Source: Acidobacterium sp.
Lineage (GTDB): Bacteria > Acidobacteriota > Terriglobia > Terriglobales > Acidobacteriaceae
Reading direction: 5' to 3'
Assembly: GCA_003152595.1 (NCBI GenBank)
Contig: PMAM01000163.1
Coordinates: forward strand, 12,501 to 19,610
Length of the DNA: 7,110 nucleotides
In this document: one piece after another, positions 1 through 5,502 of the stretch
How the letters are laid out: every line of letters starts with the position of its first letter
How positions within the stretch are numbered: the first letter of the stretch is position 1
Made by a program: the position numbers and the translations under genes
The notes under the pieces: model-generated
Seen by the model: only the letters and a program-made list of their open reading frames with translations
Told to the model about the DNA's origin: nothing
Databases searched by the model: none

Positions 1-18
1 GTTTTCAGCTGTTCCGCC

Positions 19-303
19 CTACTTCTCGACCTCAACCCCGCGCCAGAAAGCGATGTGCCCCTTGACGTTACGCGCCGCAGGATTTGGATTTGGGTAGTAC
101 CAGGCAGCATCCTGATTCTCCTGCCCGTCCACCAAAAGGCTGTAATACTTGGCCTGGCCCTTCCAGGGACACGTCGACGTCGTCGAGCTCGGCCGCAGAA
201 ACTCCCGCTTCACCGCGCCCTCGGGGAAGTAGACATTCCCCTCCACCGTCTCGTAAGTGTCACTCTCTGCAAGGACTTTCCCGTTCCAGACCGCCTTTGC
301 CAT
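19..303 (-). CDS. DUF427 domain protein (PF04248 family)
   Basis: A small 94-residue protein that fills the whole DUF427 domain. The hallmarks are an early W-x-G-x-V-L-A-E-S strand (residues 6-14), V-E-G-N-x-Y-F-P (20-27), T-x-C-P-W-K-G-x-A-x-Y-Y (43-54), D-A-A-W-Y-Y-P (65-71) and a closing A-F-W-x-G-V-E-V (85-92). The family is a compact beta-barrel-like fold with no settled biochemical role, so none is given here. There is no signal peptide or membrane segment, so it should be cytosolic. The reading frame stays open upstream to about 678, but family homology begins at this ATG. A GGAAGAG ribosome-binding site lies 6 bases upstream (310-316 on the plus strand), which decides the start. It is divergent from the DUF4188 gene across a 171-bp spacer. 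Family assignment is firm; function is unknown. Confidence 0.9.
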   Translation of the reverse strand: MAKAVWNGKVLAESDTYETVEGNVYFPEGAVKREFLRPSSTTSTCPWKGQAKYYSLLVDGQENQDAAWYYPNPNPAARNVKGHIAFWRGVEVEK

Positions 304-309
304 GGTTCT

Positions 310-316
310 CTCTTCC
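310..316 (-). promoter_or_regulatory. Ribosome-binding site of the DUF427 gene
   Basis: Read on the minus strand this is GGAAGAG, six bases before the ATG at 303. It supports the short 94-residue product over a longer in-frame start. Confidence 0.6.
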
Positions 317-332
317 TTCGCCCCGACGTAAT

Positions 333-361
333 ACATTAGCAGATGCGCGAGGTACCGCCAA
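333..361 (-). promoter_or_regulatory. Candidate sigma-70-type promoter for the DUF427 gene
   Basis: Minus-strand TTGGCG (356-361) is separated by exactly 17 bases from TAATGT (333-338). The -35 matches the consensus at four of six bases, the -10 at three of six including its first, second and last. Initiation would fall near 326, giving a 5' leader of about 23 bases that just holds the ribosome-binding site. The spacing is good but the -10 is imperfect. Confidence 0.35.
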
Positions 362-439
362 CGACGCGCGCCAGCATTTGCCGCCGGGGTATCAAACCAG
401 GCTCCATCGCCAGGCCGGTCTTCTGAACCGGACCCAATA

Positions 440-467
440 CCCTGCTCCCTGCTCCCCTGTACCCTGT
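440..467. repeat. Heptanucleotide tandem repeat (four units)
   Basis: Four consecutive 7-base units: CCCTGCT (440-446), CCCTGCT (447-453), CCCCTGT (454-460), ACCCTGT (461-467). The array ends seven bases before the ATG of the DUF4188 gene, so it occupies the place where its ribosome-binding site would be. A related heptamer pattern occurs at 4000-4027. Such arrays probably arise by replication slippage; no function is shown. Confidence 0.6.
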
Positions 468-474
468 CCTCATC

Positions 475-981
475 ATGCCTACGCCCGTCAATCGCCTCAC
501 CGTCGACCTCAGCCAATTCCCCGACCTGGTCGTCGTCTACCTGGGCATGCGCGTCAACCGCATCGCCGGACTCAAAACCCTGATCGGTTTCGGCCCGAAG
601 ATCGCCAAGTCCGTCGAAGCGCAACCCGACGGGCTCCTCCGCCACGAGAACTTTATCTTCTCGCTTTTCCCCATGCACGCCGGCATGCGCCAGTACTGGC
701 GCGATATGGACTCGCTATTGAAGTGGACCCGCTCCGAGCCGCACCGCCTGTGGTGGAAGAACTTCCTGCGCGACTCCGGCGGCACCGGCTTCTGGCACGA
801 AACCTACACGCTGCGTGGCGGCATGGAAGCCATCTACGACGACATCGCCCCAAAGATCGGCTTCATGGCCTTCGCCCCCATCGTCCCCGCGCGCGGATCC
901 ATGTTCACCGCCGCCCATCGCTCCCGCCACGCCGGGAATCTCGAAGCCGTCGTGACAGAAGAAGATCTCTACAGCAAATGA
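475..981 (+). CDS. DUF4188 / monooxygenase af470-like family protein (PF13826-type)
   Basis: A 168-residue protein resembling the DUF4188 family, named in Pfam after the fungal fumagillin-cluster monooxygenase af470. Visible landmarks are V-V-x-Y-L-G-M-R-V-N-R (19-29), a central L-L-x-H-E-N-F (54-60), the W-R-D-M-D-S-L segment (75-81), the F-W-H-E-T-Y stretch (106-111) and the closing I-G-F-M-A-F-A-P (128-135). The conserved H-E-T-Y and the M-R-V-N start strand are the best family markers. No signal peptide or transmembrane helix is evident. Monooxygenase activity is a family label and has not been shown for bacterial members; no cofactor motif can be read. The ATG at 475 has no good Shine-Dalgarno because a C/T-rich heptamer repeat precedes it, so the start could lie slightly downstream. 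It stands alone on its strand, divergent from the DUF427 gene. Confidence 0.75.
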   Translation: MPTPVNRLTVDLSQFPDLVVVYLGMRVNRIAGLKTLIGFGPKIAKSVEAQPDGLLRHENFIFSLFPMHAGMRQYWRDMDSLLKWTRSEPHRLWWKNFLRDSGGTGFWHETYTLRGGMEAIYDDIAPKIGFMAFAPIVPARGSMFTAAHRSRHAGNLEAVVTEEDLYSK

Positions 982-1008
982 TGGAATGTTCGTGCGTGTA
1001 GCCGTTCT

Positions 1009-1055
1009 ACGCTCGCTTCTTCGCTCGCCTTTCCGCTCGCAGCTCGCTCGCTTTT
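1009..1055. repeat. Imperfect 12-bp tandem repeat with GCTCGC core
   Basis: Four roughly 12-base units share a CGCTCGC core followed by C/T-rich bases: 1009-1020, 1021-1032, 1033-1044 and 1045-1055. It begins 27 bases after the DUF4188 stop codon and runs directly into a second repeat family of period 15. It is non-coding and lies between two convergent genes. Confidence 0.65.
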
Positions 1056-1057
1056 CG

Positions 1058-1132
1058 CCGACCGGCTTTTAACTGACCGGTTTTTCGCTGACCTCTTTTC
1101 GGCTGACCGCTTTTTCGCTGACTCGCTACTCC
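1058..1132. repeat. Imperfect 15-bp tandem repeat (five units, CTGACCG core)
   Basis: Five units in strict 15-base register: 1058-1072, 1073-1087, 1088-1102, 1103-1117 and 1118-1132. Units 2 to 4 start CTGACC and end in a T-rich run plus CG or GG; units 1 and 5 are more diverged. The last unit overlaps the stop codon and final codon of the malectin gene (stop at 1126-1128). In units 1-2, ACCGG (1061-1065) can pair with CCGGT (1077-1081) just before TTTT, so the array could give weak plus-strand termination for the DUF4188 transcript. Confidence 0.7.
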
Positions 1133-2664
1133 TCCACCACCTCGATCCCCGTCACCGATGCATACCCCTGCACCGGCACAAAGTTCAGCAGCAGCTTGCC
1201 CTGCGCATTGGGCTCCAGACCCGTCGCCTTCCGCACCACAACGTCCGACCCCTGCGCTTCCTTCGCCAGGTCAAAGTTCTCCAGAATCGCCTTGCCGTTG
1301 CAGAAGACGTTGAAGATGTGCGCCACGCGCGTCGTCTCCTGGACGCCCGGCCCCAGAGGCGCGTCCCAGCCGCGATGCCGCGCCGCAAAATGGAGCGTCA
1401 CCGTGTAGCGCCCCGGCGCCGCCGGGATCGCGTAGGAGAAATTCCCCCACCGCTCCGTCTCGTACAGCTCCGGATCGTCGGTCCCCCTCACCGGCTCCGA
1501 GTACGACGCCATCTGCCCGCCGTCGAAGTAGTTGTCCGGGCTCCACCAGTGGCTGTCGTTGGAGTAGTAAGGCGTCTGCCGTGCCAGCAGACGCTGCGGC
1601 CGCATGCGCGCGCCGAGTCCAGGCAGAATCTCGATCGCCGACAGCGTCGCATTGGTGCCGTTTTCACCCACGAATTCCAGGTGCAGCTTGCCATCGTTTG
1701 CCGGCGAGAGCCCCGGAAACACGCGATCGTCGGCAATCCGCTCGCCGCCCGCATCCGCCATCACGTCGAAGTGTCTCAGCAGCGGCTGCCCGTTTGCGCG
1801 CACCGTCATCAACCGGCTGCCCTCGCCGCCCACGCCCGTGTTTTCCGGCCCGTACTCCGTCTCGGCAAAGTACAGGTGTACCTCGTACACGCCGCGCTTC
1901 AGCGGAATGTCGTACCGGAACTGTCCTTCGCGGCTCGCGTGATAGAAGCTCGGATCGAGCGTGCGCGCGATGTATCGCGCTTCGTTCTTCACTTCCGTGC
2001 CGCCCGTGAACCACGTATCGGCACTCCACAGCTTGTCTGCATGATCGGCGTAGCTCCGCGTCGATCCCGCCAGGATCCGCACCTCATCGCCCGGCGGCGG
2101 CCCCACCAGCGGCTCCGGAACCGTTTGTGCCTGCGGATGCGTCTGCAGAGGCTGCGGCGCCTGGTGTCGCGGATGCGCCGCGAACCAAACCCCTCCCGCC
2201 AGTACGGCGACTCCGGCCGCCCCAGCGCCCCACACCCATCGCCGCCGCCACCACGCAGGCGCCGCTTTCTCCGCTGGAGCTTCCGCGGCCGGCTTCGTCT
2301 CCGGTTCCGGCAACGTGCTCACAAAGTTTGGCACGTACTGCCCCACTGGAATCACAATCCGCAGCTTGTGCGACGCTCCCTCGCCGGCGTAGTAGTCCGC
2401 CAGCCGCTTGCGCAGCCGGTTCACCTCTACCCGCACAATCGAGTCTGTCTCCTGGTCGAACTCCGCCCCGCGGCGGAACATCTCCACTCCGATCGAATAT
2501 TCCTTGATCTGAGCGCTCTCGCCGGAAAAGAGCTTCTCGCACAGATAACCCAGCAGGTGCGACAGGGTCGGCGCCTGGCGGAAGGCGCGCGACTCCAGCA
2601 CGGTGCGCAGTTCTTCGCGCCACGCCTCCACTTCCATCGGCTCCGCGTGTCCGGCTGCCGCCAT
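1126..2664 (-). CDS. Membrane-anchored putative transcriptional regulator with tandem malectin domains
   Basis: A 512-residue protein with three parts. Residues 15-114 resemble the N-terminal wHTH-like domain common in acidobacterial regulators, with I-K-E-Y-S-I-G-V (53-60), D-S-I-V-R-V-E (74-80), L-R-K-R-L (84-88) and I-P-x-G-x-Y-V-P (105-112). The last two recall the R-x-L-R-x-K-L helix and terminal hairpin of OmpR-type domains. A W-R-R-R-W segment and one hydrophobic helix follow (about 143-163), then a Pro/Gln-rich linker (168-192). The rest is two malectin-like carbohydrate-binding domains, about 195-348 and 357-511, each opening with R-I/L-L-A and an aromatic-rich W-x-x-D-x-W/Y-F-x-G-G strand and closing with an I-E-I/V strand. 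The predicted topology is cytoplasmic N-terminus and exported C-terminus, as in ToxR/CadC. Sugar sensing and DNA binding are inferred; the ligand is unknown. The start is uncertain: the ATG at 2664 has only a distant GAGG, and a second in-frame ATG lies nine codons in. Confidence 0.8.
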   Translation of the reverse strand: MAAAGHAEPMEVEAWREELRTVLESRAFRQAPTLSHLLGYLCEKLFSGESAQIKEYSIGVEMFRRGAEFDQETDSIVRVEVNRLRKRLADYYAGEGASHKLRIVIPVGQYVPNFVSTLPEPETKPAAEAPAEKAAPAWWRRRWVWGAGAAGVAVLAGGVWFAAHPRHQAPQPLQTHPQAQTVPEPLVGPPPGDEVRILAGSTRSYADHADKLWSADTWFTGGTEVKNEARYIARTLDPSFYHASREGQFRYDIPLKRGVYEVHLYFAETEYGPENTGVGGEGSRLMTVRANGQPLLRHFDVMADAGGERIADDRVFPGLSPANDGKLHLEFVGENGTNATLSAIEILPGLGARMRPQRLLARQTPYYSNDSHWWSPDNYFDGGQMASYSEPVRGTDDPELYETERWGNFSYAIPAAPGRYTVTLHFAARHRGWDAPLGPGVQETTRVAHIFNVFCNGKAILENFDLAKEAQGSDVVVRKATGLEPNAQGKLLLNFVPVQGYASVTGIEVVEE

Positions 2665-2699
2665 CGCCGTACTCGTCCGTCCTCGCTGTTGACGCCTTC

Positions 2700-2728
2700 T
2701 TTATACGCTTGTAACCCTGCACCGGTGC
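2700..2728 (-). promoter_or_regulatory. Candidate promoter and palindromic operator of the malectin gene
   Basis: Minus-strand TATAAA (2700-2705) is a good -10 element 36 bases before the ATG. No good -35 is found at 17-bp spacing; instead the perfect palindrome GCACCGGTGC (2719-2728) covers that position. A good -10 with a poor -35 under a symmetric site is what an activator-dependent or repressed promoter often looks like. This is inferred from position only. Confidence 0.35.
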
Positions 2729-2860
2729 CTCTTAACCGTCACACAGGCCCCGATGGTTGCGATGTAACGGGATTTAACCCCCCCGTGGCCGCCACTCGGC
2801 TCCAGGGAGATCCGTGTTTCGCCCCAGCCTAAGTCTCGTCGATTCTGCGACCGCGCGCCA

Positions 2861-2878
2861 TGACCAGTCCTGACCAGT
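2861..2878. promoter_or_regulatory. Direct repeat TGACCAGT, 10-bp phased, possible protein-binding site
   Basis: TGACCAGT occurs at 2861-2868 and again at 2871-2878, so the two copies are one helical turn apart and face the same side of DNA. They lie about 50 bases upstream of the possible -10 at 2913-2918, a common activator position. Two 8-base copies could also arise by chance or slippage. Confidence 0.3.
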
Positions 2879-2999
2879 TGCGTAACCCCCTGCCGAGTCT
2901 CCGGGTAGCAGGTATAGCGTTGTGCCGGGCTCTCCGCGGGGTGTGTACTCACCCTCGAAGCGGAAGAAGCTCCCCCAACTGCCCACACAGCCTTCCGCG

Positions 3000-3005
3000 G
3001 GAGGT
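3000..3005 (+). promoter_or_regulatory. Strong Shine-Dalgarno that fixes the GTG start of the TPR gene
   Basis: GGAGGT ends six bases before GTG at 3012-3014. This near-consensus site at ideal spacing, together with the signal peptide that begins exactly at that GTG, overrules the longer in-frame start at 2922. Confidence 0.8.
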
Positions 3006-3011
3006 ACTCCT

Positions 3012-3794
3012 GTGAAAGCCATCGTCCTCATACTGGCCGCCGCCTCTACTCTCAGCGCCCCGGCCTTCGCCACCCGCTCTGAAACCGCGCAGTCCCTGCT
3101 GCCCAACACCGTCGCCGCGGAGACGCGCCAGCAGGTCGCCCGAGACTACGAGATGAAAGGCGACATTGCCCGCGCTCGCGAACAGTACGGCTCAGCCGCC
3201 AACTGGTACATGCTCGCAATCCGCTACAACAACAATGACGTCAACCTCTATAACAAGCTGGGCATCGCCCAGATGAAGATCGGCGAATTCGATCAGGCTC
3301 GTCACAGCTTCGGCCAGGCCGTCAAGGTCGATCCCTCCAACGTCGACGCCCTCAACAACCTGGGGGCCGTCTACTGCCTGCAGCGCAAATACAAGCCGGC
3401 CGTCCGCTACCTGAAGCAGGCGCTCGCTCTCGATGAATCCAAAGCCGTCACCCACCTGAACCTCGCCGAAGCGTGGATGGGCCAGAAGCAAATCGATCGC
3501 GCCATGACCGAGTATGCCCGCGCCCTCGAGCTCGATGCCGACATCCTCACCAGCGCCGACAAGGAAGGCGTCTTCGCCCAGGTCCAGACCCCCGAGCAGC
3601 GCGCGATGGTCGACTTCATGATCGCCAAGGCCTACATCAAGCGCGGCAATATCGAAGGGGCTCTCGATTACCTGCGTCGGGCCAAGGAGCAGAACTTCAA
3701 AAACCTCTCCACCGTGTGGGAGGACCCTGCGTTTGCGCCGCTGTGGAAGGATGCGCGCCTGGTCGAGATTGTTAAGCCACCCAAGGTTTCCTGA
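3012..3794 (+). CDS. Exported tetratricopeptide-repeat (TPR) protein
   Basis: A 260-residue protein starting at a GTG. Residues 1-20 form a signal peptide: one lysine, a hydrophobic core I-V-L-I-L-A-A-A, and a cleavage site A-F-A before Thr21. The mature part consists mainly of TPR helical repeats. The clear units are 79-112 (L-G-I-A-Q...A-V-K-V-D-P), 113-146 (N-N-L-G-A-V-Y...A-L-A-L-D) and 147-179 (L-N-L-A-E-A-W...A-L-E-L-D). A degenerate unit sits before them (about 45-78) and another near 198-230. The C-terminal W-E-D-P-A-F-A-P-L-W-K-D motif (236-247) is a frequent cap on acidobacterial TPR proteins. TPRs bind other proteins; the partner is unknown, and a periplasmic location follows from the signal peptide. 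With no lipobox cysteine it is probably soluble. It is transcribed alone and divergently from the malectin gene, so the two may share control, but nothing else ties them together. Confidence 0.85.
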   Translation: MKAIVLILAAASTLSAPAFATRSETAQSLLPNTVAAETRQQVARDYEMKGDIARAREQYGSAANWYMLAIRYNNNDVNLYNKLGIAQMKIGEFDQARHSFGQAVKVDPSNVDALNNLGAVYCLQRKYKPAVRYLKQALALDESKAVTHLNLAEAWMGQKQIDRAMTEYARALELDADILTSADKEGVFAQVQTPEQRAMVDFMIAKAYIKRGNIEGALDYLRRAKEQNFKNLSTVWEDPAFAPLWKDARLVEIVKPPKVS

Positions 3795-3845
3795 AGCCTG
3801 GCGCGAGGGAACGAGCCTAACCGGCGCGTACCCCCGGCAGCCGGG

Positions 3846-3909
3846 AATTCCGGCGAGCCCGCAATCGCTCTCACGTGGGAATGATGGGTGAACGCGACTC
3901 GCCGGAATT
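3846..3909. repeat. 12-bp perfect inverted repeat with 40-bp spacer
   Basis: AATTCCGGCGAG (3846-3857) is the exact reverse complement of CTCGCCGGAATT (3898-3909), around 40 bases of otherwise unremarkable sequence. It lies 52 bases after the TPR stop codon. It could fold into a long hairpin in the 3' untranslated RNA, or be a small remnant of a repeat element. No coding potential is seen inside. Confidence 0.6.
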
Positions 3910-3938
3910 TACCAGTGTTGTTGCAGCCTCACTTCGCC

Positions 3939-3983
3939 GGGAAGCGGTCCTTCCCCCTCCCCAGGACCGCTTCCCCTCTTTTT
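3939..3983 (+). terminator. Rho-independent terminator, 13-bp hairpin plus T-run
   Basis: GGGAAGCGGTCCT (3939-3951) pairs perfectly with AGGACCGCTTCCC (3963-3975) around an 11-base C-rich loop. CTC and five T residues (3979-3983) follow. This is a strong plus-strand terminator, best assigned to the TPR transcript even though it lies 145 bases beyond the stop. Read on the minus strand the stem has no T-run, so it would block the M20 transcript less well. Confidence 0.75.
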
Positions 3984-3989
3984 CCCTTC

Positions 3990-4007
3990 CGGGGAGATCG
4001 CTCCCCG
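3990..4007. repeat. Small 7-bp hairpin next to the terminator
   Basis: CGGGGAG (3990-3996) and CTCCCCG (4001-4007) form a perfect stem with a four-base loop. It sits between the plus-strand terminator and the stop codon of the M20 gene. It may help end minus-strand transcription, but no T-run follows on that strand. Confidence 0.45.
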
Positions 4008-4027
4008 CTCCCCGCTACAGGCTACAG
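4000..4027. repeat. Heptanucleotide tandem repeat overlapping the M20 stop codon
   Basis: Four 7-base units in register: GCTCCCC (4000-4006), GCTCCCC (4007-4013), GCTACAG (4014-4020), GCTACAG (4021-4027). The stop codon and the last leucine codon of the M20 gene (4022-4027) lie within the final unit, so slippage here could alter the protein's C-terminus. The pattern resembles the array at 440-467. Confidence 0.6.
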
Positions 4028-5410
4028 ACTACCCACCTCGTCCAGGAACTCAATCAGACTCTCAATTCCGCGATGAAAATTCGCGATGTGGAACTTCTCG
4101 TTCGGCGCATGCAGCCCATCGTCCGGCAGCCCGAAGCCCATCATCACCGACGGAATCTTCAGGAACCGCTCGAAGTCGCCCACAATCGGGATCGATCCCC
4201 CCGACCGGATGAACACCGTGTCCTTCCCCCACACCTTTTTCAGCGCCTTCGTCGCCGCCTTCACATACGGATTGTCCGTCCCGATCACGATCGGCTCGCC
4301 CTGGTGGATTAGCCGTATCTCCACCGTCACGCCCTCCGGCTTGATCTTCTCCACGTAATCCCGATAAAGCCTGAAGGCCTTCTCCGGCGTCATGTCCGGC
4401 ACCAGCCGCATTGACACCTTCGCCGTCGCCTTCGCCGGGATCACCGTCTTCGCGCCCGCGCCCGTGAACCCGCCGACGATCCCATGCACATCGAGAGTCG
4501 GCCGCGCCCAGGTCCGCTCGATCGCCGAGTAGCCTGGCTCGCCTACCAGCTTCGTCGCGCCCACTTCTTTCTCGCGATACTCCTCTTCGTCGAACGGAAG
4601 CGCCTTCCATGCCTTCAGCTCATCCGCGCTCGGCTTGGCCACATCGTCGTAGAAGCCTGGGATCAAAATCTTCCCGTCACGATCTTTCAGTCCAGCCAAA
4701 ATCTGCGCCAGCGCCACAAATGGATTCGGCGCCGCCCCGCCGTACATCCCCGAGTGCAGATCGGTCTTCGCGCCCCGCACCTCCAGCTCGGTGTAGATCA
4801 TTCCCCGCAATCCCACACAAAGCGTAGGCAGCTCCGGCGCAAACATCTCCGTGTCCGAGATCAAGGCGAAGTCCGCCTTTAGCCGGTCGGGATGTTCTCT
4901 GACGAACGCCGCGATCCGCTCCCCGCCCACCTCCTCCTCGCCCTCGTAGATCACGCGCACATTGATGGGCAGCTTCCCATCCTTCTTCATCAGACTCTCC
5001 AGCGCCTTCAGCTGCAAGACCAGCTGCCCCTTGTCATCGACCGCGCCGCGCGCATACAGGTTGCCGTTGCGTTCGGTCGGCTCAAACGGCGGCGACACCC
5101 ACTCCTCCAGCGGATCGGGCGGCTGCACATCGTAGTGCGCGTAGCACAGCACTGTCGGTTTTCCTGCAGCATGCAGCCAGTCCGCATACACCAGCGGATG
5201 GCCGCCGCGTTCTGAGTCCGTCGCACGGATCACTTCGACATTCTCCATCCCGATCCGCTTCAGCTCCGCCGCTACCCACTGCGCCGCCTTCTCCACATCG
5301 CCCTTATGCTCCGGCGTCGTCGACACCGACGGAATCCGCAGCAGCGTCTTCAGCTCCTCCAGGAACCGGCCCGCATTCTCTTTGGCATACCCAACTGCCC
5401 CAGCACTCAT
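4022..5410 (-). CDS. M20-family dipeptidase (dinuclear zinc metallopeptidase)
   Basis: A 462-residue cytosolic peptidase close in plan to carnosinase/CNDP2-type M20 enzymes, which hydrolyse dipeptides. The active-site set is complete. H92 and D94 lie in A-H-Y-D-V-Q-P, and the metal-bridging D125 in G-A-V-D-D-K-G. Catalytic E159 and ligand E160 lie in E-G-E-E-E-V-G, D186 in I-S-D-T-E, and the C-terminal ligand H434 in D-G-L-H-A-P-N-E. H219 in D-L-H-S-G-M-Y-G-G marks the inserted dimerisation domain, about residues 200-330, whose histidine completes the partner's active site. The length is normal for the family. There is no signal peptide, so the likely job is intracellular peptide turnover. 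The ATG at 5410 is preceded by a GAGGTG ribosome-binding site (5416-5421), supporting the start. It follows the glycosylase gene on the same strand after 210 bp, too wide for confident cotranscription. The exact substrate cannot be read from sequence. Confidence 0.92.
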   Translation of the reverse strand: MSAGAVGYAKENAGRFLEELKTLLRIPSVSTTPEHKGDVEKAAQWVAAELKRIGMENVEVIRATDSERGGHPLVYADWLHAAGKPTVLCYAHYDVQPPDPLEEWVSPPFEPTERNGNLYARGAVDDKGQLVLQLKALESLMKKDGKLPINVRVIYEGEEEVGGERIAAFVREHPDRLKADFALISDTEMFAPELPTLCVGLRGMIYTELEVRGAKTDLHSGMYGGAAPNPFVALAQILAGLKDRDGKILIPGFYDDVAKPSADELKAWKALPFDEEEYREKEVGATKLVGEPGYSAIERTWARPTLDVHGIVGGFTGAGAKTVIPAKATAKVSMRLVPDMTPEKAFRLYRDYVEKIKPEGVTVEIRLIHQGEPIVIGTDNPYVKAATKALKKVWGKDTVFIRSGGSIPIVGDFERFLKIPSVMMGFGLPDDGLHAPNEKFHIANFHRGIESLIEFLDEVGSL

Positions 5411-5502
5411 CGCTTCACCTCGTCTTGAACACCTTCAACAACAGAACGGCCCTCAATCACCCTGCTCGGCCGCTGCTCTCTCTCGCCGGGAAAGCATTAC
5501 TC

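Larger units (their letters stand above)
2665..3011. other. 347-bp divergent control region between the malectin and TPR genes
   Basis: No convincing gene is present. The region holds a minus-strand TATAAA (2700-2705), a perfect 10-bp palindrome (2719-2728), a phased direct repeat TGACCAGT (2861-2878), a weak plus-strand -10 TATAGC (2913-2918) and the strong Shine-Dalgarno of the TPR gene (3000-3005). The TPR reading frame extends into it from a GTG at 2922, but that stretch would place a basic, proline-rich segment before a normal signal peptide and is therefore read as leader. Confidence 0.55.

Noticed and set aside
304..678. N-terminal extension of the DUF427 frame
   Set aside because: It overlaps the DUF4188 gene antisense and is acidic and unstructured. 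The ATG at 303 has its own ribosome-binding site and begins exactly at the domain.
84..1001. 305-residue plus-strand frame running across DUF427, the spacer and DUF4188
   Set aside because: It is Arg/Pro/Ser-rich low-complexity sequence that overlaps two genes with recognisable families in other frames.
1009..1132. CRISPR array in the repeated spacer
   Set aside because: The repeats are contiguous, only 12 and 15 bp, and imperfect, with no unique spacers and no cas gene nearby.
1318..2832. 504-residue open frame on the plus strand opposite the malectin gene
   Set aside because: The translation is Arg/Pro/His-rich with no domain, as expected for an antisense frame of a GC-rich gene. The minus-strand frame has clear domains throughout.
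2922..3011. Upstream in-frame GTG start for the TPR gene
   Set aside because: It lacks a good ribosome-binding site and would bury a complete signal peptide that starts at the well-placed GTG at 3012.
3875..4312. Plus-strand frames starting in the TPR/M20 spacer
   Set aside because: They read through the terminator hairpin and antisense to the M20 gene, with no recognisable domain.
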